A stretch of DNA of 64,000 bases, taken from Alloascoidea africana (lineage: Eukaryota > Ascomycota > Alloascoideomycetes > Alloascoideales > Alloascoideaceae). Where the stretch lies: contig JAKTTT010000024.1 of NCBI GenBank assembly GCA_030581615.1, positions 62,001-126,000 of the forward strand, in the 5' to 3' direction. The notes under the pieces were generated by a model. That model did no database searches. It was not told where the DNA came from and saw only the letters and a list, made by a program, of their open reading frames with translations. Shown here one piece after another: positions 62,786-64,000 of the stretch; the stretch's first letter is position 1, and each line of letters opens with the position of its first letter. A program made the translations under genes and the position numbers.

Positions 62786-64000
62786 GGCATCAAGGCAGAC
62801 GTAGGGACGAGGCGAGAAGAGACAAGAGGGCTGTGAGGTGAAGAGAAGAAGAAGAAGAAGCAGAAGCAGACATCCACGGCGGACACGATGTTGGTGGGTG
62901 TGCAAGAGGAGATGGAGATGGAGATGGCTGTGGAGCCAGAGGAGAAAACACGAAGGCTCGAAAAAGCGGGCTGCAGAGTGAGGGTGTATGGGTGTGGATG
63001 TGTGTATGTGTCTATGGAGGGTTCCAACGAGCAGCCGTCTGGGCTACTGGCTGCTACGGTGCTACGGTGCTACTCTAGTCGGGACTGGGGCGATAGGTGA
63101 AGGGCAAAAAGGGCAAAAAGGGCAAAAGTGGTGTCGGCTCGGGAAACTGGTCCGTGGGGGTGCAAGAAACAGGCGGGAGAGTTTATTTATAATCGGGTGG
63201 ATGGGACAACCATGTACCACACACATATAGCCAGGATCGGATCAGAATTGGGGTTCAAGAGTGTAATGGAACAACAGGTTAGGCTATAGCGGTGTCGATG
63301 TCGATGTTGAGGGTAACAAAAAAGAAAGAGAAAAGGTTGTGGAGTGAAGACAAAAGACGGTGGGTAGATATCATTTACAATTACAATTACATTTACAATT
63401 ACATTTACATTGTTGGTTTGTAATGTTTGATGAAAGGCGAAACATTTGTCCGAGAGGTCTTCTCGGGTCTTGATTTCCAAACAAATGAATGTAAGTGAGT
63501 GTTCAGTTCCATTCGAAACTTGGAAGTAAAGTGTAGATAGATAGATACGTGCAAGCGCCCATGGCCATTTTAATGTGCAAGTTTATAAACCTCTAATATT
63601 ATATTTGGATCCAGATAAGCGTTTAGGGACATGGCGGTGTGTTACCCGGAGATAGTATGTAGTATGTATGTATTTTTGTGTCCACACGATTGATAATAAT
63701 GGAACCAAGGTGAATAGAGTATTCTATGTGCGAAATGAACGGATAGTACCAAAACGTAACGATGAATTGAGTAAAACGAATGGGGTATATGGAGATAACG
63801 TGGATGTCCAAGAGGGATTGCAAGAGTGTTGTACTTATGATGAAGATGATGCAATGGTGTATGAATTCACAACCAAGTGGTATTATTTGTTTCTAGAATA
63901 GGAGTTTTTCCCAGATACGGCTTTCTGGAAACTTGAAGATTGAACATCTGAACATCTGAACAGGGATTGAAGTTGAAATTGAAATTGCAATGGGAATTGA
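62786..64000. other. UBP9 upstream region and window end
   Basis: About 1.2 kb. It has a TTACAA/TTACAT array at 63372-63411, a GATA run at 63536-63548, and AAGGGCAAAA repeats at 63100-63126. Short frames on both strands are not protein-like. No gene can be supported up to the window end. Confidence 0.5.

Noticed and set aside
63668-63901. A 77-codon plus-strand frame near the window end
   Set aside because: It has an ATG but no domain or neighbour support, and lies in repeat-rich spacer DNA.

Overview
The window is nuclear DNA of a budding yeast (Saccharomycotina). Nearly every recognisable protein has a yeast orthologue: SEC2, thioredoxin, YDJ1, RPL38, ARO8, an alpha-type p24, MYO1, SRC1/HEH1, an ECM9/PTAR1-like protein, NBS1, SNF1, a PQ-loop transporter, RPS12, HUA1, GOT1, SED1-like wall proteins, FRQ1/NCS1 and UBP9/13. 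CTG falls at conserved leucines in SNF1, YDJ1 and thioredoxin, so this is not a CTG-serine species. I placed 20 introns of 55-193 bp in 9 genes. That is far denser than Saccharomyces or Candida, and the branch sites are not pressed against the 3' AG as in Yarrowia. An early-diverging lineage such as Dipodascales/Trichomonascaceae fits, but this is inference.

Layout. 0-5.5 kb: the tail of an unknown gene, SEC2 (-), thioredoxin (+), a doubtful 71-codon ORF (-) and YDJ1 (+). 5.9-8.5 kb: a gene-poor stretch with three related LTR-like sequences, two of them facing each other, around decayed internal DNA. This is a fossil Ty1/copia-like locus. 8.6-15 kb: RPL38, ARO8 (-), a p24 gene and a secreted aspartic protease. 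15-25 kb: an HSL-type alpha/beta hydrolase behind a GC-rich upstream island, then convergent MYO1 (6.5 kb). 25-37 kb: SRC1/HEH1, a small mitochondrial protein, an ECM9-like gene, NBS1 (head-to-head with ECM9-like, about 107 bp apart) and an 801-codon gene I do not recognise. 37-45.3 kb: a small secreted Thr-rich protein, SNF1, a PQ-loop transporter, RPS12, HUA1 and GOT1. 46-55.5 kb: two paralogous SED1-like GPI wall proteins with 3 and 10 copies of one module, with a tRNA-Asp(GUC) and a 3.9-kb gene-free upstream region between them. 55.5-64 kb: a doubtful His/Asn-rich ORF, FRQ1, and UBP9/13, with simple-sequence repeats in the spacers.

Most of the content is ordinary housekeeping and surface biology; there is no operon-like system. 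The features that stand out are the module expansion in the wall-protein pair, the inverted LTR fossil, the dense small introns (including an RPS12 first exon that is only the start codon), and the unrecognised genes at 28.2-28.5 kb and 34.1-36.5 kb. Several reading frames open upstream on TTG or GTG. I set starts at the first ATG that fits the family, or recovered upstream exons by splicing.
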